Of a DNA stretch of 64,000 nucleotides, positions 36,059-46,990 are shown in pieces. The notes beneath the pieces were generated by a model that ran no database searches, was not told where the DNA came from, and saw only the letters and a list, made by a program, of their open reading frames with translations. This DNA is from Ophioderma brevispina (lineage: Eukaryota > Echinodermata > Ophiuroidea > Amphilepidida > Ophiodermatidae). The translations under genes were made by a program, and so were the position numbers. Every line of letters starts with the position of its first letter. Position 1 is the first letter of the stretch. The DNA is taken from NCBI GenBank assembly GCA_023653785.1, contig JAMKCH010072049.1, forward strand, positions 1 through 64,000, given 5' to 3'.

Positions 36059-37868
36059 AATCTATCATGGGCCATAATGAGTCATAACTACCAGAAACAA
36101 AATGTTTCCCTAGGAGAATCCAGCCAATTAATAGCGCTCTTTAAATCTCTTTTCTCTTAGGTAAAATAAATAGCCATCACAGCTCCCGTTTTTAAGATGG
36201 TTAATCAATTTTTTCTTGAGTAAATAATATAAGGTTTTTCCCAGTTCGTTTTTAAAACATTTTCGTAATTTCATATCTCGTAACTTGTTTTTTCTCCCAA
36301 GAAAACCGAAAATTGCATTTTGTTTAAAACATTTCCGGTCTTTGGGTCAATTTATATTAAACATTTGATCATAAATTAACCTCATTTTCATGCAATTTCG
36401 GTTCAATATCAACTTAATTTCGTCGTACCCATGGCTCATCATCTGATGTACAAGCAATGTATTTTTCGCTCTTTGTTCATATATTTCACTTTTAGTCTCA
36501 GTATATGTCGTCGCTTTTGCAGTATGTATATAGGCGTGACTAAAAGGTAGGCCGGTAACTCATCAAATTTATCATAATTTTTCTGTCTTTTCTTTTGTTT
36601 ATATACCAAGCACAACAGAACAAGACAATGAACGTAAAACAAAAAGTGAAAAAAACATGAGGTTAAAAGAAAAATGAGATAAAGGAAAAAAATGAGAAAG
36701 AAAAACAAAATGAGGCGAAAGAAAAATCAGTGAAAGAAAAAACAAAATGAGGCGAAAGAGAGAAAAAATAGGTGAAAGAAAGTAAGTAGTCGGTAGATGA
36801 TAAAGTTTGCTGATTTTTATAGGCCTACTCCTTAGCCATGGCCTATATATACACCACACGCGAAGAAATATACTGAGCTAATGTGAAATTAAATGACTCA
36901 AAGAGGAAATGCTTTGCACCTCAGATGGGCCATGGTTGCGACCAAATTAAATTTGGTCGCACCCAAAATGTACATAGTTCCAAAACCCTTTGGGTATCAT
37001 CAACACACACTCCCTTTTTTTCCAAAATAGATGTTGGTCTCAGAAAAAAAATTGGCATTTACCGTATTCAAGGTCCAAAGAGTCACGAAATCACTTACAA
37101 CAACGACTTCATTTCCTTCTTTATAGTCATTGCGGTCTGAAGTAAATCAGCTTAAAACGTGAACCATAGGCAAACAAGTGAACAACAAGACAATATGCAA
37201 ATAAGCAAAATTTGGTAAACAGCATGTGTAACACTAAAATGATGTGCAATGCAGGAGGAGGAAACATTGACTATGGAGTCTCGAATGACAAAACAATTAT
37301 TTTGATTTGACACAGGCAATTTCAAAAATTACCGTCTTTCTTTTCTTTCATAAAAAATAAGCAATTAGCAATGAAACAATGTACTATTTAAAGCTTACAC
37401 CTCATTCTTTATTTTCCTGAATATTTCTTGTTTATTTGTTTGTTTGTTTAGCTTATTTACCGTCAATCGCATGAATATTGAAATTAATCTGTTGTTGTAA
37501 TTTGATAATTTCTTCAGTTTAGACATTTGAATACGATACAGTGCCACTTTTTTTTCTGACAACATCATTTTTGGAAAAAGAGGTGTGTGTGAGTCAAAGG
37601 TGTTGTTTGAAAAGCAACGACTTTTGTGGCAGAGCAAATGTTTCTTTTCTTTCAAAATGTTAAAAACATTTCCAATCCTCCCGTTTCAAGCGGATTATGC
37701 AACGAAATGTCCTTGAATTTAAAGGGTGAAACTTATTTTGGGAACCGTGTATTTATCCAATCATATTTAATCTGTTAGAAATTAGATCTATAAAGAGCAT
37801 TGGCCATTGGCTATATTTCTCCTAGGAGAAAGTCTGGTAGTTATGACTCGTTAGGGCCAATGATAGAT
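36059..37868. repeat. Inverted repeat with arms of unequal length
   Basis: The outer arm 36,059-36,150 (ATGAGTCATAACTACCAG) pairs with 37,775-37,868 (CTGGTAGTTATGACTCG). The inner arm, about 36,940-37,140 (TTCCAAAATAGATGTTGGTC, CCGTATTCAAGG), pairs with about 37,410-37,650. The left arm holds about 670 bp more than the right between these blocks. That stretch includes a purine-rich GAGGCGAAAGAAAAA-type low-complexity tract at about 36,650-36,785. The 89- and 86-codon frames on the minus strand there are translations of that tract. Confidence 0.65.
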
Positions 37869-39059
37869 ATAATCTGAAAGTTTAGTTCATTATCGTTAAT
37901 TTGTTTCCAAGATCGTTTCACAACATCAGTTTAGGTATAGACCGACTGCAGTCGTTAATCAGGCAGTCCGTTTTGTGTTCTGTCCAGGGATTCACATTTA
38001 AAATGAACGGCTTCAGCGAAGCAAGCCAGTTTCCAGAAATAAATCTGGCTCTCATTGACCAAATTAAAAGTGGAAGTTATTAGAGAATCTCCCCCAAAAT
38101 CAGTCACAATTTACCTCGACGCCCTCTTAACTCTGTACTTCCTCATCAACTCATAAAAATGATATTAATGACATTTTAGACCAAAATATTCCACATCTTG
38201 AAAAAAGTTGTCCAAATATAACTTACCATTAGCACCGGCTTTTTTACACTTTGTAGATACCACTTTATTTGACATAAACGTACACTATCCCTAACCATCG
38301 TGGGGGGGGTGGTGGGGGTCATTTGCTTAGTTGGCCGCCGACATTCACATTTGAATCCGTGGATGGGGAAGATATTTTTAAATTGTGTTTATTATTTAAT
38401 TTTTGTCCACTCTGCAAATTTAGGTTTGGCTTGAAATCACGATGGACGTACATTCACCAAACAAAGTTTAAAAGTGATGTCTGAAAGTTTCCATTGGCGT
38501 TATCACGGCTGACCAACCAATCGATCTGATTCAACAGCACCAACTGCACGGTACTTACTGCATCGTCGCCGATTGAAGTAATGGTAAACGCCTGATTGCA
38601 ACATGTTCTGCTAAAATTCTGAAAGAATAGCAAACCTTTAGATCTAGCTAGGCATAGAGAGGGCGCTGATCTTTAAATTTTCGTTCTAAAGGGGCGTTAT
38701 AATGGGGCAAGTGGTCTTAGCTGTTTTAACAGTTCCAGAACGTTTAATTACCCATATCAGTAGCTCTTACATTTCCCTAACCATGTAATTATTGACGCCT
38801 GGTCTGGCCTATTTATAATTGGCATTATACATAGATTTACTATCAGTTGGTATTGTACTCTCTATTAGATCTATGCATCTGGTGCAATTGCCACGGAATT
38901 AAAGTCCGAAATATACACGGAATTATATCCACCTAACATAAAAGGACTATTGTTTTTTTCAAACATGCCCATGGATATGTAGTTTTGCTTTAAAATTGTC
39001 TTTATTTTTTCAGTTCTTCTTTACAACCATATCATTACATTGGATGGACTGGTTGGCGC
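37869..39059. other. No gene recognised
   Basis: Nothing could be supported here. I looked for a promoter of the receptor relic downstream and saw no convincing TATA or initiator context. Confidence 0.4.
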
Positions 39060-39430
39060 TCGCCTATGGTAGAACCATTGGGAATGTGACCAGCAACTCT
39101 AACAATCGTGGCACGATTGGCAGCAGAAATACTAGCGAGCCAATTGTCACCCTGCAAGGTAACACTCATTACACATGCACTATTCGTTTTATTGCTTTAT
39201 CCGAATTACATGCATATCTGCAAGTCCCGAGGCCAAATGTCTTCGGCCGAGAACATTTTCCTCTATGTCGAAAAAGAAGATGACTTTTATCTTTCAAGTG
39301 GTCCATACAAGTATGTGTGATCGAAGGACAAAATGAACACAGCGGTTTTGTTTTCATGCGCCAACTTTTCCAATGCTGGTGGCATCGTCAAGGTAATGTC
39401 ACTAGGGGTTGTGAGATGTTGGCATCAGGA
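39060..39430 (+). pseudogene. Possible CUB-like ectodomain remnant
   Basis: Pieces in different frames are faintly CUB-like: THYTCTIRFIAL, then ENIFLYVEKEDDFYLSSGPY, then TAVLFSCANFSNAGG. Some invertebrate LRR receptors carry CUB or LDLa modules before the LRRs, and this sits on the same strand about 350 bp upstream of the first LRR-like codons. The similarity is weak and needs frame changes, so it could equally be chance. Confidence 0.25.
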
Positions 39431-39779
39431 TTGCTTAGCGAGTGCGCAGAATCGGTAACAATAACAGTCCTAATTCGAATTCCACCTCTCGGTCCCTGCA
39501 AACTTGAAAGGATACATTGAAAATAACCCCATGTATTTAAACAATGGTGATTTTCATGACATGTGCCGCCCGCTGCATTTTTCATCAAACTGTTGAGCCA
39601 CTCTTTGCTTACATAGAATTATGTTTGTATTCAAGTATTGATTCACTTCAAAGTCAACACTTTATGATTATTAGCCCCCTTTGTGACTGTATTAGAACCT
39701 GCTTATAATATCTAGCAAAATTGTCATGAAAATCAGTTGAAGTCTGTCCCCTTTACAAGTATGATCTCGCAAGGTAACC

Positions 39780-41455
39780 AGTTGACTAAACCAACTCCGG
39801 TGTATTTCCACGGTCTGTTTGACCTAAGGGAGCTTCATTTAAACAATAACAAACTGGAGCAGTTGAGAAGGAATATGTAATAGTTTGTTCATCGTAGGGC
39901 ACGTTTACTTCAGAACCTCGTTTCCAAGTTAGACGTTGGTACATTTAAGATTTGGGTAACTTTTAGCCTTGATCGTTGCCAACAACAAGTTGGTTTCATT
40001 GCCAGAGTATTTTCTTTGGGCCTGGCAAGTTTAAATGATTATATTTGGATGGAAATAAATGTAGTTTATTGAATTCAAGCGTCTTTCATGGTTTAGGGTG
40101 GCTAAGTATCTTGATCTGGAAAACAATAGTTAATGGAATTACCAGTGGAATGTTTTAGCGATTATCTGGTCTATTTTTGCTTACACTTGACAAAACGATC
40201 TAGTATCTATGCCATAAGGTCGGTTTGAGGATTAAAAATATTAATGAATTATATCTAGTCATAACCAGTTTACATATATGATTCTGGGTTGTTTTTACAA
40301 TTATCTGGTCGATCGTGGCTTACACTTGACAACAATGAGCTGAGTACCTTGCCAGAAGATTGTTTGATGTGTCAAAATCTCATTGCAGCTGACCTTAAGT
40401 ACATCACTTGACAACATTGAATGCCGGTATTTTTTGTACAATTTGACAAATTAACTCATGCTTTTTATTCTCGTAATAATTACTTACAGTGGTGTCGTTG
40501 GGGTTGTTTCAGGAAGTAAAAATTTACATACACTGTTTTTTATGGAAACAATTGCCATCGCTGTGAATGTTGAGTCTTTCAAGGTTTGAACAGGTTATTC
40601 CTTGGAATTCAAAACAACAGGCTGAAAACATGCCGGTGGGATTATTTTGGGGATTAGAATTCTTAGTGAATTATATCTTGGTCATACCAGTTAAATATAT
40701 TGGATTCTAGATTGTTTACGGGTTGTCTGGTCTATCGTTGCTTACACTTACCATCATGAACTGAAGTACAACCCGAATCTCTGTTGAGGGATTAGGTAAC
40801 TCCCTGGAACCTAACATATCTTTAATTATAATCATTTGACAACTTTGAATGCCGGCTTGTTTTGACATATGAACCAAATGAGCTCTATACACATAGATCT
40901 TGGCAATAATAGTTGGTAGCGGATATCATTGAATTGTTAAGCCGTACAACCGTACACTGTTTGTGAAAGGTTGTATACCCTTGTCTTGAAAGCAATGAGC
41001 TGAAGACTCTGCCAGCGGGATTGTTTGCGGGTTTGTGAAAATCTTCATGAATTATATCTTTTGATAATCATTTAGGACACATTGGATGCTACTTTGTTTC
41101 ACGAATTGTCAAAACTAGCCGTGCTTGCTATTAACATCAATTTCCTTACGTCCTTTACAGGTTGATCTGTTTTGGTGTTTAGATAATCTACATACACTGT
41201 CTATGGCTGAAAATCAATTAGCTACATTGAATGTTAATACCTTTAATGGCTGACAGTTATACATCCTTAGACTTGAACGCAACAAGCTGACTACACTGCC
41301 GGTAGAATTGTTTTTGGGCTTAGAAAATCTTCATGAACTACATCTTCATGGTAATCAGTTAGCTATATTAGATGCTGGTTGTTTCACGGATTGTCTAAGC
41401 TAGCTGTACTTGATATTGGCATCAATTTCTTTGCTGCTTTAAATGATCAACATTT
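39780..41455 (+). pseudogene. Eroded 5' part of the LRR ectodomain
   Basis: LRR consensus fragments appear in all three forward frames, interrupted by stops and indels. At 39,775 there is a readable GNQLTKPTPVYFHGLFDLRE followed by LHLNNNKLEQLRR. Further echoes occur near 40,100, 40,350, 40,620, 40,980 and 41,280 (GLENLHELHLHGNQLAILDA). The repeat rhythm of about 72 bp continues into the intact array. It has decayed much more than the 3' part, which suggests either old inactivation or heavy local consensus error. No start codon or signal peptide could be located. Confidence 0.7.
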
Positions 41456-43419
41456 TTGGGTTTAGAAAATCTACATACACTTATAATGTTGGGAAATCAA
41501 TTACCTGCATTGGATATTGGTATATTTCATGGCCTCAACAAGTTAGTTACCCTTGATCTTGAAAACATCATGCTGACTAAACTGCCAGTAGGATTGTTTT
41601 CGGATTTAGAAAATCTTAATGAACTATATCTTAGTTATAATCAGTTAGTTACATTAAATGTTGGTTTGTTTTAAAAACGGATTGCCTAGGCTTACTAAAC
41701 TTCATATTGCCAACAATTCATTGACAGCTTTACAAGGTAAATTATTTTTGGGTTTAGACAATCTACATGAACTATATCTTTATAATAATCAGTTACATAC
41801 ATTGGATACTGATATCTTTCATGGCCTGATTAAGTTAGTTATCCTTGTACTTGAAAATAACATGCTGACAACCCTACCAATAGGATTATTTTGGGGTTTA
41901 GACAATCTACATAAACTATATCTTAATGATAATCAGTTACATACATGGATACTGATTATCTTTCATGGCCTGATTAAGTTATTTAGCCTTTCACTTGAAA
42001 CCAACATGCTGACAACACTACCAATAGGATTATTTTGGGGTTTAGACAATCTACATGAACTTTATCTTAATGGTAATCAGTTACATACATTGGATACTGA
42101 TATCTTTCATGGCCTGATTAAGTTAGTTATCCTTGAACTTGAAACCAACATGCTGACAACACTACCAATAGGATTATTTTGGGGTTTAGACAATCTACAT
42201 GAACTATATCTTAATGGTAATCAGTTACATACATTGGATACTGATATCTTTCATGACCTGATTAAGTTAGTTATCCTTGCACTCGAAACCAACATGCTGA
42301 CAACACTGCCAGCAGGATTATTTTGGGGTTTAGACAATCTACATGTACTATCTCTTAATGGTAATGAATTAGATACATTAAATGTTAGTTTGTTTTACGG
42401 ATTGTCTAAGTTAACACTACTTTATATTAACAACAATTCATTAACGGCTGTACATGTTCAATTATTTTCGGGTTTAGGAAATCTACATAGACTATTTATG
42501 TGTGGAAATAAATTGGCTCTATTAAATATTGGTATTTTCGACAATTTAAGAAGCCTAACTATACTTCATCTTTGTAATAATAACTTGAAAGAATTACCTG
42601 GTACACTGTTTCGGAAATTAAGAAAATCTAAACCAAGTAGATCTTAGTACAAATCAATTGGTAACATTGAATGCGGACTTGTTTAATGGCTTGTCTAGGC
42701 TGACTTTGCTTAGTCTGGGGTACAATTTCTTGATTTCATTGCCAGTAAAATTGTTTCGGGATTTACACAATCTTAATCAACTGCACTTGGAGGGAAACCG
42801 ATATGTTACATTGAACGTTAGGATGTTCCATGTATTGAGCAGGCTAACTCACCTAAATCTTAATCAAAACGAATTAAATACATTGCCAATTGAGTTATTT
42901 AGATCATTGCGAAATCTTAAAATGCTGTCCATTGCGTACAACCAACTGAGCATGCTGCACTCGGATATGTTTCATGGTTGGAAGAAATTACGATTTTGCT
43001 TACTGAATGGCAATAAATTGACCATATTGCCAGGTGTTTTATTTCATGGTTTAAGCAATTTGAAAGTTATAGACCTAGGCCACAACCAAATACGACGGAT
43101 AGCCTCTGATACATTTCGTGGATTGATAAGTTTAGAAATAGTTATATTATTGCACAATGAAATAACATGGCTGGGATTTGCTCTCTTTAATGAAACTCTC
43201 AAACTGTCTGTGATAGATCTATCTCACAACAAGCTAAACAATATTCCTTCTGTGGCAAATTTGACTTTTTTAAACCAACTTACAATAGACCACAATACAC
43301 TGATAGAAATAACATCCGATTCTTTTCTGGGTCTGCCAAGAAACGTAAAGTTGCATGCAAGTCAACATGAAATATGTGAGTGTTATGCACCTTCTGGTAT
43401 AAAACTGCAGTGCGTCTAA
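41456..43419 (+). pseudogene. LRR ectodomain of an LRR-containing GPCR
   Basis: Three consecutive forward frames join into one array of 24-residue LRRs: 41,456-41,674, 41,658-42,647 and 42,658-43,419. The repeat consensus is LxxLxLxxNxLxxLxxxxFxGL. The first break is a 4-base A-rich insertion at about 41,672 (compare TTTTACGGATTG at 42,390). The second is one extra A at about 42,625; reading past it restores NLNQVDLSTNQL. The last LRRs lead to a cysteine-bearing cap (HEICECYAPSG) at 43,366-43,400, as expected just before the hinge of relaxin-receptor/GRL101-like proteins. There are no introns, although vertebrate relatives usually encode each LRR in its own exon. An array of this length resembles type C LGR-like receptors more than LGR4-6 or the glycoprotein hormone receptors. 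It is placed in the family by the 7TM part. Confidence 0.85.
41753..42400 (+). repeat. 144-bp tandem units inside the LRR array
   Basis: GACAATCTACATG/A recurs at 41,757, 41,901, 42,045, 42,189 and 42,333, a period of exactly 144 bp (48 codons, two LRRs). Successive units are almost identical in DNA (GTAATCAGTTACATACATTG, then GATATCTTTCATGGCCTGAT), unlike the diverged LRRs on either side. This indicates a recent tandem amplification or ongoing gene conversion within the ectodomain. Confidence 0.9.
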
Positions 43420-44455
43420 CAACAGATCGCCTTATCTTACATGCGATAGACTTCTATCAGATCGTTTTCTAGGAGGAATAATGTGGGTCATTGGTTTTAA
43501 TGCGATTGGGGGAAATGCGTTTGTTTTACTTTGGAAAATGAAGAAAAGAAAATTGAAAAAGGTGCAGGATACATTACTTTGCAATCTTGCTTTGTCTGAT
43601 TTACTAATGGGCGTATATCTGATTGCCATTTCATCAGCTGATATTTACTTCGGAGAGAACTTCCCCATGCAATCTCAAAACTGGAGAACTGGTATTACCT
43701 GCAGAATATCTGGTGCCATATCAATAACATCCAGTGAAGCTTCGGTTTTCTTTGTGACCTTGGTTAGCATTGACAGGTTTATTTCAATCAGGTTTCCGTA
43801 CTCTACTAAAAGAATAGGCAGTAAATTAGTGATAATAATCTCTATACTGATATGGACTATTTCACTAGCTCTAGGAATTATTCCATCTATCTTAGCTGGA
43901 GTGAACTTTAAATTTATGATAACTCCCATGTATGTATTGGCCTCCCACTGGCTTTAACTAAAACATTTTCCACTGAGCTTGTAATGCATGACCAAGAAAT
44001 GCTGAACCTTTCGGAAGGTATTACGTTCATCAATTATCATTATAATGTGCAATTCGAGGGTTTTAAAACAGGTTTGTATTTCTCATCTGCATTGTTCCTT
44101 GGCTTGAACTTTGAATTATACTGTGTAATACTCCTTTGCTATATTGAGATGGTACGAGCTATAAAGAAGTCATCAAAACAGTCTGGACGCACCCGCGACT
44201 TGAAAGAGCAGATCACGCTCACTACAAAAGTACACCCATAATAGCCAAGACTTCTGTCTCTGGTTCCAATTATGTCCTTGGTGCCCTTGTCCAATTGAAG
44301 TAATTAGCCTGCCTCCATCATTTTATGCCTGTTAGTTACATTTTTTGCCTATTAATTCTGCCATCAATCCATTTCTTTACCCGATTGCAGAGCTTATTTC
44401 AATTTACGTAAGAAATAACGTTATTAATCTCTCAAGCAGTACCCAAATATGCTAA
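43420..44455 (+). pseudogene. Seven-helix domain of the LRR-GPCR (relaxin receptor/GRL101-like)
   Basis: A one-base shift at about 43,410 joins the LRR cap to NNRSPYLTCDRLLSDRFLGG and TM1 (MWVIGFNAIGGNAFVLLW, with the conserved GN). The 158-codon frame 43,481-43,957 then gives TM2 (NLALSDLLMGVYLIAISSAD), the ECL1 Cys (WRTGITC), TM3 (TSSEASVFFVTLVSIDRFIS; DRF in place of DRY) and TM4. SDLLMGVYL and SSE.S are the marks of relaxin receptors and snail GRL101. A missing T at about 43,915 shifts frame; past it, FYDNSHVCIGLPLAL supplies the ECL2 Cys. TM5 is in 43,984-44,241 (YFSSALFLGLNFELYCVILL), followed by a basic third loop. Two more small shifts between about 44,235 and 44,300 break TM6. TM7 reads LPINSAINPFLYPIAELIS at about 44,360-44,410 with the NPxxY motif, and the frame ends at a stop at 44,453-44,455. 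The order and motifs are complete, but five or so indels prevent translation. Confidence 0.85.
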
Positions 44456-45409
44456 AGGAGAAAATACTTTCGACTAAAGTATAATGTGCAATTTATAGTT
44501 CTATTAATTTCTCTGTAACACTGCATGTGCAGAAATTAGAATGTTATATATAGAACAGAGGAAGAGCTGGGGAGGAGAGGGCCCCTTTGTACAATGATAA
44601 AAAAATACAAATGATTTGCATATTTTAAGAATTAGAATGCTGTAAATGATCTACGGCTATTTTGGTATCCTACTTGAAAAACCCGTTGGCAATTTTTCAC
44701 CTATTAACATCCTACAATGGATTTTGGAAACCCCCTATGCTTAAACCCTTCCCCAGTGAGATTAACATGTAAACAATTATAAGAAGATACAGAATTAGCC
44801 TGTGACTCTCCAAGTAAGACGATATTTCTCTGTAAGAGTTGATGTCATACGCATGGGTATGCTAAGATAATTATTAGAGTTAAGGCTTCCATTATAATTG
44901 GTCAGCTGTACGTTTTCGCCAAGGGGTTGGTGGGAAACACCTCGCTTAAAGACATGTATGGTCCTACGTATTGGTATATAAAACAATGATTATAGTTACG
45001 GCTTCAACACTACGTTAATCATGACCAGCTGAATGTTTTCGCTAATGGACTAATAGGTCGTAAGCAACGGGGTGCTGGAATCTTGCTGTCTACGACGGGA
45101 TCATGATGTCAAGGAGAATGCTACATTTCGGGACTCAAGCTGTGACGAGCGAGCACGGCTCCCAAGCGCTGGACGAGCCGAGCAAAATGGTGTGACCTGT
45201 ACGAGCAACTGCCATTGATGACGTGGGAAGGGCTCATCCCGCACGAGTCCACGGAGATAACATTTTTTGTCTGGCGAGTTAATTGATGCCCCGACTTCAG
45301 ACTCGAGTGGCGTAATTATGTTCGTTGCCTCGATTATATTGAAATTGCGAATTTGTTTCTTTTCTATTACAACTTTGCCATCCAATCAGCAGGTCGGGCC
45401 TATCGTTCT
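44456..45409. other. No gene recognised
   Basis: This is sequence 3' of the receptor relic. I see no clear polyadenylation context immediately after the stop. A CpG-containing patch at 45,095-45,260 carries a 94-codon minus-strand frame without family signal. Confidence 0.4.
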
Positions 45410-46990
45410 TATAAGTAAAAAATATGGTAAGAGAAAGTGTAAACTCCCCGTAAATATCTAAATTGTTTTAAACATTTACCATATTTTCTTCAACCTTCTG
45501 AAAACTGAAAAAGTGCAAAGTCATTCAAGAAGTAAATGGAAGTTTATTTATGTGTCTTTGCAAAAAAAAATCAAAACAAAACACAAAAAACAAAAACATG
45601 GAGACTACATACACTTCACCGGCAAAATCGATGTCTGTCATTCACCATGCTATCGGGATTCCTGAATTGGGTCCCTATCGCTTTTTGTACTTAATAACAT
45701 AAAATTAAAAACACTTGCATAAACTAAAATAAGTTGAAATACTCATCCTTGTAAAATAATAACAGGTGATCCCAACATGTACAATAACCTAAAATAATCT
45801 GGCAGACGCTATATACACGCACGCACGATACATAACAGATAACATATTAACAGATTACCATAAAAATGAAAACAAGTTAAAGACACTATATTATTAGTAT
45901 TACTTTAAGCGAATTTAAAAAATTTTGAATTTTTTTTCTTACAGAGCGCTGTACAAATAACCGTAATGGGAATTAACAATAATTGCGGAAAGAAAAATAC
46001 GGAAAACCGTGAATTTGTGGAAAATCCCGGTTAAATTGTTTTTATATATTCACTGACAATTGTGACCGTTATTTAGAATTTCCTGTAAAATCACAGTAAA
46101 CTCCCCGTAAATTATAAATTGTTAAACTTTAGAAAAACAATTTAGAATTTACTGGGATTTTAAGGGTTCTCTTACCATATTTTCTTCAACCTCTGAAGAT
46201 GAAAAATGCAAATCAATACACGAAGTATGTAGTTTATTTATGGACTGTGTCTATCAAACAAAAAAAAACAACCTGGAGACTACATAAACTTTCACAACGC
46301 AAAATCAATTCTTTCATTATTAACATAGGGCCTATCCGGGATTCCTGATTTTGGTCCCCGATCGCTTTTTGTAATTAATAACATATAAATTAACCTTGCA
46401 TAATAACAATAAGTTTAAGAATAATCAATCCTTGTAAAATAATAAGTGATCCGAACCATGTACAATAACCTATATACTTCCTGGCATACGATTATACAAT
46501 ACCAAACACGCACGGCCCACGATTATATATAGTCTGCAAGCTTCATGCTGCCTGCGCTGGTGGCATCGTCCGAATGGTGTGCTGCGAGGTTGGTGTTCAC
46601 CCCTCATTGCGTGTCAATGTTACCTGCTCCTTGTTCGTTATAACGGTGACCTTGGTTATTGTTATTATGTGGTTACAAACGCTATTGGCAATTAAGTATA
46701 ACAGATATCAATCATAATTAAAACCATTGTATATAATACACTTTATTATTATTATACCTTTAAGCTAATTTAAATATTAGTTTGTTTTCTTAATTGCCTG
46801 TAAAAATACCGTAATGGAAATTAACAATAATTCGGAAAGAAAATACGGGAAATCGTGAATTTGGTGGGAAAAAAATTCCCGGGAAACAAATTGTTTTTAT
46901 ATATGCACGGACAAATGACCGTTTTTTTAAGAATTTCCTGTAAAATCACCGGCAATTTACCGTTATGTTACGGGATTTTCGGCATTTAAC
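45410..46990 (+). repeat. Tandem duplication, about 650-850-bp unit, two copies
   Basis: The second copy starts near 46,085. Shared landmarks in order are AAACTCCCCGTAAAT, CATATTTTCTTCAACCT, GTAGTTTATTTATG-like, TGGAGACTACATA, CGCTTTTTGTA, AATAACATA, CATGTACAATAACCTA, ACCGTAATGG then AATTAACAATAATT, and AATTTCCTGTAAAATCAC. Copy 2 has an extra section of about 165 bp at about 46,525-46,690. There is no coding content. Confidence 0.7.

Noticed and set aside
36439..36859. Hydrophobic minus-strand frames resembling membrane proteins
   Set aside because: They are translations of a GAAAGAAAAA-type purine tract read on the complementary strand, which gives Phe/Leu runs.
43675..43929. 84-codon minus-strand frame opposite the receptor
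   Set aside because: It is a shadow of the receptor helices on the other strand.
43420..44455. Classification as a glycoprotein hormone receptor or LGR4-6
   Set aside because: The TM2 SDLLMGVYL and TM3 SSE.S..V..IDRF patterns match relaxin-receptor/GRL101-type receptors better. No hinge typical of the other classes is visible.
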